64,000 nt of DNA from Papillibacter cinnamivorans DSM 12816. GTDB lineage: Bacteria; Bacillota; Clostridia; Oscillospirales; Oscillospiraceae. Position numbers and translations under genes: made by a program. Position 1 is the stretch's first letter; each line of letters opens with the position of its first letter. A model generated the notes under the pieces. It was not told where the DNA came from. It saw only the letters and a program-made list of their open reading frames with translations, and ran no database searches. Below are positions 26,048 through 34,472 of this stretch, in pieces. The stretch covers positions 527,464 through 591,463 of the forward strand of contig NZ_FWXW01000001.1 of NCBI RefSeq assembly GCF_900176335.1, in the 5' to 3' direction.

Positions 26048-27091
26048 GTGAGTGACAGCAGAAGCGAAAGCTACGCCGCCGCCGGCGTGGATGTGACCGC
26101 GGGATACGAAGCGGTCCGGCGCATCCGGCCTCTGGCGGAAAAAACCTACATCAAAGGCGTGCTGGGAGGCCTGGGCGGCTTTTCCGGCCTTTTCGAGCCT
26201 TCTCTGGAAGGCATGAAGCGCCCCGTCCTGGTCTCCGGGACCGACGGCGTGGGAACCAAGCTGAAAATTGCCTTCCTTTTGGACAAGCATAATACGGTGG
26301 GTATCGACTGCGTGGCCATGTGCGTCAACGATATCGTATGCCAGGGAGCCCTCCCCCTCTTTTTCCTGGACTATCTGGCCGTGGGGAAAAATGATCCCGC
26401 TCAGGTAGAGGCCGTGGTCTCCGGAATCGCCGATGGCTGCCGGCAGGCGGGCTGCGCCCTCGTCGGCGGGGAAACGGCCGAAATGCCGGGCTTTTATCCC
26501 CCGGGGGAATACGATCTGGCCGGCTTCTCCTGCGGCATCGCGGACTACGACCAGCTGATCACCGGCGCCGACCTGAAGGAGGGGGATCTTCTCATCGGTC
26601 TTTCCTCCAGCGGGCTGCATTCCAACGGGTTTTCTCTGGTCCGCAAGGTATTCGACGTCAATGAAAAGACGCTCTCCGCCTATATTCCGGAGCTTTCCTG
26701 CACTTTGGGCGAAGAGCTTATCAAGCCCACCCGGATCTACGTCAAGACCATCTGGCACCTGATGCACACCGTGGGTATCAAAATCAAGGCCATCAGCCAT
26801 ATTACCGGCGGCGGGCTTTACGAAAACGTGCCCCGCATGATGAAGCCGGGTCTTACCGCCTCCATCCGCCGTCATTCCTTCCCTACCCTTCCCATTTTCG
26901 ACATCATCCAGTCTCAGGGGAAAATCCCCTCCCGGGATATGTACAACACCTTCAACATGGGGATCGGCATGATCCTCGCCATCGATAAAAACGACGTGGG
27001 AGCCGCCCTGGACGCCCTGGTCTGCTGCAACGAGCGGGCCTATGTCATCGGTTGCGTCGTAAAGGGCGAGGACGGGATCGAGCTATGCTGA
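26048..27091 (+). CDS. purM: Phosphoribosylformylglycinamidine cyclo-ligase (AIR synthetase)
   Basis: A 347-residue enzyme converting FGAM to AIR. It starts with GTG at 26048 after AAAGGAGG. Conserved SYAAAGVDVTAGYEAV, VSGTDGVGTKLK, DCVAMCVNDI and GGETAEMPGFY regions are all visible, as is HITGGGLYENVPRM in the C-terminal half. purF, normally its upstream neighbour, is missing; only 44 bp separate purC and purM. Its stop overlaps the purN start. Confidence 0.96.
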   Translation: MSDSRSESYAAAGVDVTAGYEAVRRIRPLAEKTYIKGVLGGLGGFSGLFEPSLEGMKRPVLVSGTDGVGTKLKIAFLLDKHNTVGIDCVAMCVNDIVCQGALPLFFLDYLAVGKNDPAQVEAVVSGIADGCRQAGCALVGGETAEMPGFYPPGEYDLAGFSCGIADYDQLITGADLKEGDLLIGLSSSGLHSNGFSLVRKVFDVNEKTLSAYIPELSCTLGEELIKPTRIYVKTIWHLMHTVGIKIKAISHITGGGLYENVPRMMKPGLTASIRRHSFPTLPIFDIIQSQGKIPSRDMYNTFNMGIGMILAIDKNDVGAALDALVCCNERAYVIGCVVKGEDGIELC

Positions 27092-27726
27092 GGATCGCCG
27101 TGCTGGTCTCCGGAGGAGGAACCAATCTCCAGGCTCTTATAGACGCCTGGAAATCGGGTGAGCTCAAAAACGGGACCATTGCCGCCGTCGTTTCCTCTCA
27201 TCCGGGAGCCTTCGCCTTGGAACGGGCGAAATCCGCCGGGATCCCCTGCTTCACGGTGGACAGATCCCGCTTCCCCGGCCGTGAGGAATTCACCGACGCG
27301 GTTGTCGGCGTTCTCCAAAACGCGGGGGCCGACCTCGTGGTCCTCGCCGGTTTTCTCTATATCCTTGGGCCCCGGTTTACCGAGGCCTTTCCCAACAGGG
27401 TCATCAACGTGCACCCGGCTCTGATCCCCTCCTTCTGCGGGGAGGGCTTCTATGGGCTCCGGGTGCATGAACGCGCGCTGGAATACGGCGTCAAGGTCAC
27501 CGGGGCCACCGTTCATTTTGTCAGCGACGTGCCCGACGGAGGGCCGATTATTTTGCAGAAGGCGGTGGAGATCCGGGAGGACGACACGCCTGAAAGTCTT
27601 CAGCGGCGCGTGATGGAGGAGGCCGAGTGGCATCTTCTGCCTCGCGCCGTTTCCTTATTTTGTCAGGGGCGTCTCCGAGTGGAGGGCCGAAAAGTGCGTA
27701 TTTTGGAGGAGGATAAGGACAGATGA
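27085..27726 (+). CDS. purN: Phosphoribosylglycinamide formyltransferase
   Basis: A 213-residue 10-formyl-THF-dependent GAR transformylase, step 3 of IMP synthesis. VLVSGGGTNLQALIDA is the N-terminal phosphate site, LAGFLYILGPRF and NVHPALIPSF hold the catalytic Asn/His, and HFVSDVPDGGPII the catalytic Asp. The start at 27085 overlaps the end of purM; the longer frame to 27052 was rejected. Confidence 0.95.
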   Translation: MLRIAVLVSGGGTNLQALIDAWKSGELKNGTIAAVVSSHPGAFALERAKSAGIPCFTVDRSRFPGREEFTDAVVGVLQNAGADLVVLAGFLYILGPRFTEAFPNRVINVHPALIPSFCGEGFYGLRVHERALEYGVKVTGATVHFVSDVPDGGPIILQKAVEIREDDTPESLQRRVMEEAEWHLLPRAVSLFCQGRLRVEGRKVRILEEDKDR

Positions 27727-29258
27727 AAAGAAGAGCGCTCATCAGTGTGTCTGACAAAACCGGCGTGGTGGATTTTGCCCGGCGTCTTCACGCCCTGGGC
27801 TTCGAGATCGTCTCCACCGGCGGGACCCAGAAGGCCCTGGAGAGTTCCGGCATCCCCGTTTTGGGGATCACGGAGGTCACCGGCTTTCCCGAATGCCTGG
27901 ACGGGCGGCTCAAGACCCTGCATCCCGCGGTCCACGGGGGGATCCTCGCCATGCGCTCCAATCCGGAGCACATGAAGCAGCTCGAGGAGCTTGGCATCGT
28001 CCCCATCGACGTGCTGGTCATCAATCTCTATCCCTTCCGGGAAACCATTCTCCGCCCCGGCGTCACCCTCCCCGAGGCGATAGAAAATATCGACATCGGC
28101 GGGCCCACCATGCTCCGGGCCGCCGCCAAAAACTGGCAGGACGTGGCTGTTGTCACCGACCCCGGCGACTATGACGCCGTCGTCTGTGAGCTGGAGCAGG
28201 GAGAAGTCTCCCGGGAGACGAAATACGCCCTGGCTCTCAAGGTCTTTGAAACCACCGCCCAGTACGACGCCATGATCGCCGGCTACCTTCGCCGGGTGGG
28301 CCCCGGCGGCTGGCCCGAGCGCCTCACCCTCACCTTTGACAAAGCCCAGGACCTGCGTTACGGGGAAAATCCCCACCAGAGCGCCGCCTTTTACCGGGAA
28401 ATCGGCGCTCCCGCAGGCACCATAGCCGCCGCCCGGCAGCTTCACGGTAAGGAACTCTCCTATAACAACATCGGCGACGCCGGCGCCGCGGTGGATATCG
28501 TCAAGGACTTTTCCGTGCCCTGCGCCGTCGCCCTCAAGCATGCCAATCCCTGCGGCGTCGGCATCGGCTCCTGTATCCTAGAGGCCTTTGTCCGGGCCAG
28601 GGAGGCCGATCCCGTCTCCATTTACGGCGGCATCGTGGCCCTGAACCGGGAATGCGACGGGGAAACCGCCGCGGAGCTTTCCAAGCTCTTTCTGGAGATT
28701 ATAATCGCCCCGTCTTTTTCCCCGGAAGCCCTTGCCATTCTGGAAAAGAAGCAGAATCTCCGCCTGATGGCCCTCCCGGGGATTTCCCTTCCCAACACCC
28801 CGGACATGCTGGATATGAAAAAGGTGGGCGGCGGTCTTCTGGTGCAGAGTCTGGACTGCCCTTCCCCGGAGGAAACCCTCCGGGTGGTCACCCGCAGGGC
28901 GCCCACAGAGGCGGAGCTCACTGCCCTGCGCTTCGGCTGGCGGATCGTCCGGCATGTGAAGTCAAACGCGGTGGTTCTCACCACGGATACCGAGACGGTG
29001 GGCGTCGGCCCCGGTCAGACCAACCGCGTCACCGCCCTGGAACTGGCTATCAAATATGCCGGAGACAAGGCCAGGGGCTCTGTCATGGCAAGCGACGCCT
29101 ATTTCCCCTTCCGGGACTGCGTGGACGCCGCCGCCGCAGCCGGAGTTACCGCGATCATTCAGCCCGGCGGCTCCATCCGGGATCAGCAGTCCATCGACGC
29201 CTGCGACGAGGCCGGGATCGCCATGGTGTTTACCGGTGTGCGCCATTTCAGACACTGA
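27723..29258 (+). CDS. purH: Bifunctional AICAR transformylase / IMP cyclohydrolase
   Basis: A 511-residue enzyme for the last two steps to IMP. The N-terminal cyclohydrolase domain (about 1-195) opens RRALISVSDKTGVVDFAR with STGGTQKAL. The C-terminal transformylase has RYGENPHQSAAFY, LKHANPCGVG (catalytic Lys/His) and GSIRDQQSIDACDEAG near the end. Length and motifs are normal. Overlaps purN by ATGA. Confidence 0.97.
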   Translation: MKRRALISVSDKTGVVDFARRLHALGFEIVSTGGTQKALESSGIPVLGITEVTGFPECLDGRLKTLHPAVHGGILAMRSNPEHMKQLEELGIVPIDVLVINLYPFRETILRPGVTLPEAIENIDIGGPTMLRAAAKNWQDVAVVTDPGDYDAVVCELEQGEVSRETKYALALKVFETTAQYDAMIAGYLRRVGPGGWPERLTLTFDKAQDLRYGENPHQSAAFYREIGAPAGTIAAARQLHGKELSYNNIGDAGAAVDIVKDFSVPCAVALKHANPCGVGIGSCILEAFVRAREADPVSIYGGIVALNRECDGETAAELSKLFLEIIIAPSFSPEALAILEKKQNLRLMALPGISLPNTPDMLDMKKVGGGLLVQSLDCPSPEETLRVVTRRAPTEAELTALRFGWRIVRHVKSNAVVLTTDTETVGVGPGQTNRVTALELAIKYAGDKARGSVMASDAYFPFRDCVDAAAAAGVTAIIQPGGSIRDQQSIDACDEAGIAMVFTGVRHFRH

Positions 29259-29380
29259 TGCCCCGAACCCTTTCAGTTCGCTCATGTATTTGATTCCGGA
29301 CCGTCTGCGAAGACCCGCGTCCTCCCGCCGGGAGGATGCCCGCGGAGGTTCCGGCAAACGGCAGAAACGGAGGTAACGCC

Positions 29381-30634
29381 ATGAAGGTTCTCGTTGTCGG
29401 CGGCGGCGGCCGGGAGCACGCCATCGTGCATGCCCTCTCCCGTAGTCCCCGGGTCACAAAACTCTGGTGCGCTCCCGGAAACGGAGGAATCGCCTCCGAG
29501 GCCGAATGCATCAACATAAAAGCCACGGACGTGCCCACCATGGTGGGCTTTGCGGTCCAGAACGGCGCGGATTTCGTGGTGGTGGCGCCGGACGATCCCC
29601 TGGCCCTGGGTATGGTGGACGCCATGGAGGCGGCGGGGATTCCCGCCTTCGGGCCCCGGAAGAACGCCGCCGTGATTGAAAGCAGTAAGGTGTTTTCCAA
29701 GGGCCTCATGGAAAAGTACGGTATCCCCACGGCGAAATACCGGGTCTTCGATTCCATGGATGCCGCCCTGTCCTACGTCCGCAGCGAAGGCGCGCCGTTG
29801 GTGGTCAAGGCCGACGGACTGGCCCTCGGCAAAGGTGTGGTGGTGGCTCAGACCCTTCCGGAGGCGGAGGCGGCCGTCCGCAGGATCATGGAAGACAAAA
29901 TCTTCGGGGAATCCGGCGCCCGGATCGTGATTGAGGAGTGCCTCACCGGGCCGGAAGTCACCGTCCTGTGCTTTACCGACGGGAAGACCATCCGCCCCAT
30001 GCCCTCCTCCCAGGACCACAAACGCGCCCTGGACGGAAACCGGGGCCCCAACACCGGAGGCATGGGCGCCATATCCCCCAGCCGGCATTACACTCCCGAG
30101 CTCGCCGCAAGATGCATGGAGGAGATCTTTCTTCCCACCCTTCGCGCCATGAACGCGGAAGACCGACCCTTTTGGGGAGTGTTGTACTTCGGCCTGATGC
30201 TGACGGAGGACGGTCCCAAGGTCATCGAATATAACGCCCGCTTCGGCGATCCTGAGGCCCAGGCGGTCCTGTCTCTGTTGAAGACCGATCTGCTGGAGAT
30301 CATGCTGGCGGTGACGGAGGAGCGCCTGGAGGAACTGGAAATTCAATGGGAAAACGGAGCCTCCTGCTGCCTGGTGCTGGCAAGCGGCGGCTATCCGGGA
30401 AGCTATCAGACCGGCTTTCCCATCGAAGGCCTGGATGCCGTCCCCGCGGACATCACGGTGTATCATGCGGGCACGAGAGCTTACGACGGTCGGATCCTTA
30501 CTTCAGGCGGGCGCGTCCTCGGCGTGACTGCCGCGGCGGATACGCTGGACAAGGCCGTGGATAAGGCCTATGCCGCTGTCCGGGGGATCCGTTTTGAGGG
30601 CATGCAGTACCGGACGGATATCGGCAAAATCTGA
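29381..30634 (+). CDS. purD: Phosphoribosylamine-glycine ligase (GAR synthetase)
   Basis: A 417-residue ATP-grasp ligase, step 2 of IMP synthesis. GGGGREHAIVHAL at the N-terminus, PLVVKADGLALGKGVVVA and SQDHKRALDGNRGPNTGGMG in the ATP-grasp core, and EYNARFGDPEAQAVL are all intact. The start at 29381 follows GGAGG; it lies 122 bp after purH, the largest gap in the operon. Confidence 0.96.
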   Translation: MKVLVVGGGGREHAIVHALSRSPRVTKLWCAPGNGGIASEAECINIKATDVPTMVGFAVQNGADFVVVAPDDPLALGMVDAMEAAGIPAFGPRKNAAVIESSKVFSKGLMEKYGIPTAKYRVFDSMDAALSYVRSEGAPLVVKADGLALGKGVVVAQTLPEAEAAVRRIMEDKIFGESGARIVIEECLTGPEVTVLCFTDGKTIRPMPSSQDHKRALDGNRGPNTGGMGAISPSRHYTPELAARCMEEIFLPTLRAMNAEDRPFWGVLYFGLMLTEDGPKVIEYNARFGDPEAQAVLSLLKTDLLEIMLAVTEERLEELEIQWENGASCCLVLASGGYPGSYQTGFPIEGLDAVPADITVYHAGTRAYDGRILTSGGRVLGVTAAADTLDKAVDKAYAAVRGIRFEGMQYRTDIGKI

Positions 30635-30676
30635 AAACGCGGATCAACCAAAGGCCCAATAAAAATTGACAAAACT

Positions 30677-30715
30677 AAACCGCCGCTGGGATAAATTCCA
30701 TCCCAGCGGCGGTTT
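30677..30715. terminator. Terminator-like hairpin after purD
   Basis: AAACCGCCGCTGGGAT pairs perfectly with the arm ending GCGGCGGTTT around a seven-base loop. The short T run makes it a weak or bidirectional terminator. Confidence 0.75.
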
Positions 30716-30742
30716 CCGATTCAGCCGGATTCTATGTGGGCC

Positions 30743-30830
30743 GGACGGGGTCTGGACCCCGTCCTTACAGGGCCGATGCTCGCGGGCAAAGCCGCGTTTT
30801 TTTTATTTCTATCATGCCTTCGGCATGGCA
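30743..30830. terminator. Cluster of hairpins including a T-run terminator
   Basis: GGACGGGGT/ACCCCGTCC (near 30748-30769), CGCGG/CCGCG followed by eight T (30781-30804), and ATGCC/GGCAT near 30812-30826. No gene fits between 30635 and 30916. Confidence 0.6.
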
Positions 30831-30916
30831 TTTACCCTGTCCCCGTTAGTATCTGCACGGGAAACAAAATTATAGCCGGACAAAGCTGCCAAAACTGGCG
30901 GCGTTTCGCTGCAGTG

Positions 30917-31069
30917 CTATTTATGATTGAAGTCCACCCATTCCTTCGCGGCCTCGACGCTCTCTTTGGACGGAATGGTGGTGTTCGTGACAGGGTCCCG
31001 TTTTTCTGTATCCGCTAAAGGAAACATTTCGAATGCGGAAGGATTTTTTTTAGGGATTCGTTTCTTCAT
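30917..31069 (-). CDS. DUF3787 family small protein
   Basis: A 50-residue basic protein, too short to be conspicuous, starting at 31069 behind AAAGGAG. The C-terminal part VTNTTIPSKESVEAAKEWVD fits the clostridial DUF3787 pattern, in which an IPS..V..AKE.V motif closes the protein. It has no membrane segment. Function is unknown. A longer frame to 31174 lacks a ribosome-binding site. Confidence 0.72.
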   Translation of the reverse strand: MKKRIPKKNPSAFEMFPLADTEKRDPVTNTTIPSKESVEAAKEWVDFNHK

Positions 31070-31202
31070 GTTAAGCTCCTTTCCTGCGCTGCTGTTTTTC
31101 TTCTGTCTTAACCCCGTCCGCCGGTATCTGATATGCCTAGTATTGGAAAAGCAGGGTGTTTTATGCGCAGTCATTCACTGGTGGCCTCTTCTCCGGCGTA
31201 GC

Positions 31203-31225
31203 AAAAAGCCGCGCCTCGGCGCGGC
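31203..31225 (-). terminator. Intrinsic terminator of the Pro/Lys-rich protein gene
   Basis: GCCGCGCC/GGCGCGGC stem with two-base loop; the A run on the plus strand gives five U on the minus-strand transcript. Confidence 0.85.
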
Positions 31226-31242
31226 TTAAACTGTGTTCCGGG

Positions 31243-31539
31243 TTATTCTCCCGGCGAGTGGGTTTCCTTCCGCGCGCCTTCTTTTGCCGCGCGCGCCAGG
31301 GGCCATTTGACCGGAAGGCGGATGGCTTTAAAAGGTTTTCCCGCCTGCTTCCCCCGGAACCATTGCGCCGGCATTGTCCATTGCGGCGGCTTGGGCAGCT
31401 TGGGAAGTTTGGGGAGCTTGGGAAATTGGGTCAGCGCTTTCAGGTGATGGGGCGCCGGCGCTTTCGGCGCCGCCGCAGCTTCTTTTTTCCGTATATTTCC
31501 CTTGCGCGCTCCCGTGAGGCGCCGCGGTATGACTTTCAT
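31243..31539 (-). CDS. Small basic Pro/Lys-repeat protein, unknown
   Basis: A 98-residue protein, strongly basic and almost free of acidic residues except at the end. Its centre is a tandem repeat, FPKLPKLPKLPKPPQW, flanked by Ala/Pro-rich and Trp-containing segments. No signal peptide or membrane helix. The start at 31539 has GGAGGGAG upstream and the gene ends at a clear terminator, which supports it being real despite its odd composition. I do not recognise a family; DNA, RNA or cell-wall polyanion binding would be guesses. Confidence 0.5.
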   Translation of the reverse strand: MKVIPRRLTGARKGNIRKKEAAAAPKAPAPHHLKALTQFPKLPKLPKLPKPPQWTMPAQWFRGKQAGKPFKAIRLPVKWPLARAAKEGARKETHSPGE

Positions 31540-31776
31540 CGGATCATCTCCCTCCGTCACACCCTATGCGGGAAAAGCCCCCAATATGCCCGGAGAAGCG
31601 AACCCGGGACCGTCCCCGGTGCGGGGCTCGGCTCTCCGGATGTCGTACGGGGTCAAACCGCCGGTTTTCCCGGCGGATATTGTGTTATTTCCCCTCTTGT
31701 GTTAAAATGGAAAAATGATATATTGCGTGAAGGGCGCATCGCGGCATGGTATAAAACGAAAGCGGGGGAAATCGCT

Positions 31777-32520
31777 TTGGAAAACAAGCTGTTTAAAAGT
31801 TCCGCCTTTGGAGGCTTCAACCGGCAGGACGTTCTGAATTATATCGAAAACGCTTCCAGGGAAAGCGCCGAGATTATAGAGAAGAATCGCCGTGAACTGG
31901 ATGCTTTTCAGGCCCGGGTCACAGAGCAGGAAGACAGGCACAAAGCGGAGCTGGAAAACCTTCAGACCGAAATTATGCAGCTTCGCGCCGATCTTCAGGT
32001 TGCGGGAGACGAAAATGAGCGTCTCACCTCTCAGAAAGACGGGCTTGCCGCCCAGCTGGAAGAGATCTGCCAGGAGAATTCCCGTTTGACCGCCGTCACC
32101 TCCCGCCAGAGCGAGGAACTGGACGGAATGTCCGCGGAATTGGACGAACTGCGCGGCAAACTTTCCAAGACGGAACCGGACGCAGTTGCCTACGAAACCA
32201 TGAAACTGCACATGGCCGAGATTGAGGTGTCCGCCTATCAAAGAGCGGAGGCCATTGAAAAAGCCGCCAGGGACCAGGCGGCGAAGCTCCGGAAAGAGAT
32301 GGAGGCCCTTCTGTCCCGGGCTAGGGAAAGATACGCCTCCGTTCAAGCGGAATTTGAAGTGGTCGCCTCCCATATTTCAGGGGAACTGGGAAAAATGCAG
32401 GACTCTCTGGGCTCCCTGTCCGCCGAGCTGGACGGGTTGGGAAGCGAGTTCGGTTCTCTTCATCTGCCCGACGAAGAGGTCGAAGCGGAAGAGGCGCCGT
32501 CCGATCCCTGTCTTTCATAA
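31777..32520 (+). CDS. DivIVA-like coiled-coil protein
   Basis: A 247-residue protein. The N-terminal segment SSAFGGFNRQDVLNYIE resembles the membrane-binding head of DivIVA/GpsB proteins. A long coiled coil follows (about residues 25-130, heptads rich in Leu, Glu and Lys) and a second from about 145. The acidic tail ends EEAPSD. DivIVA-family proteins mark curved membrane and organise division or sporulation complexes. It starts at TTG 31777 behind a GGGGG run. A weak promoter, TTGTGT-17-TAAAAT, lies at about 31679-31707. The family assignment is from motif and coiled coil only. Confidence 0.7.
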   Translation: MENKLFKSSAFGGFNRQDVLNYIENASRESAEIIEKNRRELDAFQARVTEQEDRHKAELENLQTEIMQLRADLQVAGDENERLTSQKDGLAAQLEEICQENSRLTAVTSRQSEELDGMSAELDELRGKLSKTEPDAVAYETMKLHMAEIEVSAYQRAEAIEKAARDQAAKLRKEMEALLSRARERYASVQAEFEVVASHISGELGKMQDSLGSLSAELDGLGSEFGSLHLPDEEVEAEEAPSDPCLS

Positions 32521-32557
32521 TCCGGTGCGTGCCGCTATTTTGTAAGAGGTGTTTTCT

Positions 32558-33115
32558 ATGTCATCCTCCGTCATCGCGCTTGATACCGGCGGCCTCAGAG
32601 AGCAGTTGGGCTCTCTGCGTGCGGGCGACCGGGTTTCCCTCAGCGGGACGGTCTATACGGCCCGGGATGCCGCTCATAAGATGCTCTTCCAGCTGCTTGA
32701 CGAAGGCGCCCCCCTTCCCTTTCCGCTGAAAGACGCGGTGATCTATTACGCCGGGCCCACCCCCGCAAAACCCGGCATGGCCGTGGGCTCCTGCGGGCCC
32801 ACCACTTCCGGCCGCATGGACCCGTACGCGCCCCGTCTTCTTTCTCTGGGTCTTGCCGCCATGATTGGAAAGGGAGAACGCAGCGAAGCGGTGGCGGAGG
32901 CCATCCGGGAATACGGCGCCGCGTATTTCTGCGCGGTCGGCGGCGCCGGGGCTCTTATCGCCCGGCATATTCGCTCCGCGGAGGAAATCGCCTTTCCGGC
33001 ACTGGGCTGCGAATCGGTGAAGCGGATGCAGGTGGACTGTCTTCCCCTCATCGTGGCCATCGACTGTAACGGCGGCAATCTCTTTCAGACCGGCCGGAAA
33101 CAATGGGCCAAATAA
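32558..33115 (+). CDS. Fe-S hydro-lyase (fumarase/tartrate dehydratase) beta-type subunit
   Basis: A 185-residue protein with the fumarase class I C-terminal-domain signatures: GDRVSLSGTVYTARDAAHK, YYAGPTP, GSCGPTTSGRMD and the CAVGGAGALIA segment. In two-subunit enzymes the alpha subunit, which carries the 4Fe-4S cluster, is normally encoded just upstream. Here the upstream gene is DivIVA-like and no alpha subunit is in the window, so this beta subunit is orphaned or its partner is elsewhere. The start at 32558 follows AGAGGTG. Confidence 0.85.
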   Translation: MSSSVIALDTGGLREQLGSLRAGDRVSLSGTVYTARDAAHKMLFQLLDEGAPLPFPLKDAVIYYAGPTPAKPGMAVGSCGPTTSGRMDPYAPRLLSLGLAAMIGKGERSEAVAEAIREYGAAYFCAVGGAGALIARHIRSAEEIAFPALGCESVKRMQVDCLPLIVAIDCNGGNLFQTGRKQWAK

Positions 33116-33130
33116 AAGAAACGTAAATAA

Positions 33131-33160
33131 AGGAGCGGGATCGGCCTCGATCCCGCTCCT
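33131..33160. terminator. Terminator-like hairpin, left copy of a 30-bp exact direct repeat
   Basis: AGGAGCGGGATCG pairs with CGATCCCGCTCCT. The identical 30 bases recur at 33338-33367, on the other side of repeat copy B. Confidence 0.85.
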
Positions 33161-33337
33161 AATCTTATCGCAAAAATCCTCTCCTCCTTTTCGCCAGCGG
33201 CGAAAAGCTTTTGCGAATTTTGTGTTGCGTTCCGTGACCAAAATCCGCAAAAGATAAATTTCAATGCCTTGCGAGCCTTCGGGAAGGCGCGTCCCTTTCC
33301 CCGTTACCGTCGAAAAACAGGGTTTTTCGACGGACTT
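33161..33337 (+). repeat. Dispersed structured element, copy B
   Basis: Same order of blocks as copy A: CCTTTTCGCCAGCGGCG (33187-33203), helix CTTTTGCGAATTTTG/CAAAATCCGCAAAAG (33208-33222 with 33239-33253), CAATGCCTTGCG, and closing hairpin CCGTCGAAAAAC/GTTTTTCGACGG (33307-33333). It is flanked on both sides by the same 30-bp terminator hairpin. Confidence 0.75.
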
Positions 33338-33367
33338 AGGAGCGGGATCGGCCTCGATCCCGCTCCT
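33338..33367. terminator. Terminator-like hairpin, right copy of the 30-bp direct repeat
   Basis: Exact duplicate of 33131-33160. It also serves as the 3' hairpin of the converging SLOG-family gene. Confidence 0.85.
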
Positions 33368-33380
33368 TGAATTTAAAAAT

Positions 33381-33980
33381 CTATACCAGTTCGCTTTTCT
33401 TTTTGGGCATGTATGAAGCGCTGGACACTTTCAAACCGGAGTCCTTTACCGGAGGGAGGGTTATGATCTTCACTCCCTGCCTGGTAGCCAGTTCCACCGT
33501 ATACATCGTGCCTCCCAGCATCCCGTCGAACACCGCGATGAGAAGGCCTGCCTGTTCCACCATGTACTGGTTGCGGCGCATCATGCAGCTGGGGGTATAG
33601 GAGGTCTGGATCATGGTCTCCACGTCACATCTGGAAACGAGGCTGAAATACCGGTTCCTCTGCTTTTCATTCCAGCTGGCGGACTGCTCCTCACAGGGGA
33701 TCGCCGCTTCCAGCAGTATGTCGTCGTGCTTTGCCTTGAGCTTGAGAACTGCTTCGCAGAAATACATGTCGCAGCCCAGTGCCATGCCGCAGATAAAGTG
33801 CCGCATCCCGCCGCGGTAAGCCTTTTCCACCTCTCTGTCCAGCCGGCGTTTCAGCTCCAGGCATCTCGGGTCGGTCTCGTCGTATTTCCACGGCAGCTTC
33901 TGCGGACGGTATCCGGTAAAACTGCACGTTATCTCCTTGTCGCCCTTTTTATATCGCTTATCTTTAATGTTTTGTATCAT
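33381..33980 (-). CDS. SLOG-domain protein (DUF1273/YspA-like)
   Basis: A 199-residue protein with a Rossmann-like SLOG fold: TCSFTGYRPQKLPW near the N-terminus, HFICGMALGCDMYFCEAVL (about 66-84) and ...AGLLIAVFDGMLGGTMYTVELA near the end, the glycine-rich nucleotide-binding site. The family may bind nucleotides or their derivatives; in Bacillus the related YpsA affects cell division. The start at 33980 has GGAAGGA upstream, and the longer frame lacks a site. It ends beside the right terminator repeat. Confidence 0.78.
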   Translation of the reverse strand: MIQNIKDKRYKKGDKEITCSFTGYRPQKLPWKYDETDPRCLELKRRLDREVEKAYRGGMRHFICGMALGCDMYFCEAVLKLKAKHDDILLEAAIPCEEQSASWNEKQRNRYFSLVSRCDVETMIQTSYTPSCMMRRNQYMVEQAGLLIAVFDGMLGGTMYTVELATRQGVKIITLPPVKDSGLKVSSASYMPKKKSELV

Positions 33981-34213
33981 CACTGCTGTCCTTCCGGTAA
34001 ATTCATATTGTTGATTATACGTTTGCCGTAAATATTTGTCAATTCGCTCCCGGAATATTCCCGGGTGAATTCGGGCCCCCGGAGGCTTTTCCCTTGAAAG
34101 GGAAGATACGCATAATCTGCCCGTTCCGGCCGTTTTTATGTCGTGTTTTCCGGCAGCCAAAGAAAAACCGGTCCTTATGGCGGCAGCGGCGCTTCAAATC
34201 CGCAATTTCCCTA

Positions 34214-34241
34214 TTGCAATTTCCTGAAAATGCGGTATACT
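34214..34241 (+). promoter_or_regulatory. Promoter of the FMN-riboswitch/ribU transcript
   Basis: TTGCAA, 16-nt spacer, TATACT; transcription would start about 20 nt ahead of the riboswitch. Confidence 0.6.
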
Positions 34242-34268
34242 GACACATGGAGAACAACGAAATAGAAT

Positions 34269-34379
34269 GTCTTCAGGGCGGGGTGAAAGTCCCCACCGGC
34301 GGTATAGTCCGCGAGCGGCCTCGGCCGCAGAACCGGTTGGATTCCGGTACCGACAGTTACAGTCTGGATGAAAGAAGAT
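34269..34379 (+). ncRNA. FMN riboswitch (RFN element)
   Basis: The conserved blocks are all present: CTTCAGGGCGGGGTGAAAG, CCCCACCGGCGGTA, AGTCCGCGAGCGGC, GGATTCCGGTACCGACAGTTACAGTCTGGATGAAAGAAG in order (split here only by the variable hairpin). It is followed by a terminator and ribU, so FMN binding should stop transcription of the riboflavin transporter. Confidence 0.97.
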
Positions 34380-34414
34380 GTGTTGAAATACGCACCTGCT
34401 TTGTGCTGTTTTGA

Positions 34415-34445
34415 CACCTGAAAGGCATTGCTTTTCAGGTGTTTT
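34415..34445 (+). terminator. Riboswitch-controlled terminator
   Basis: CACCTGAAA/TTTCAGGTG stem with an eight-base loop and four T, located between the aptamer and ribU. Confidence 0.88.
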
Positions 34446-34472
34446 CACATTTTAAACGGGAGGAATTGTTCC

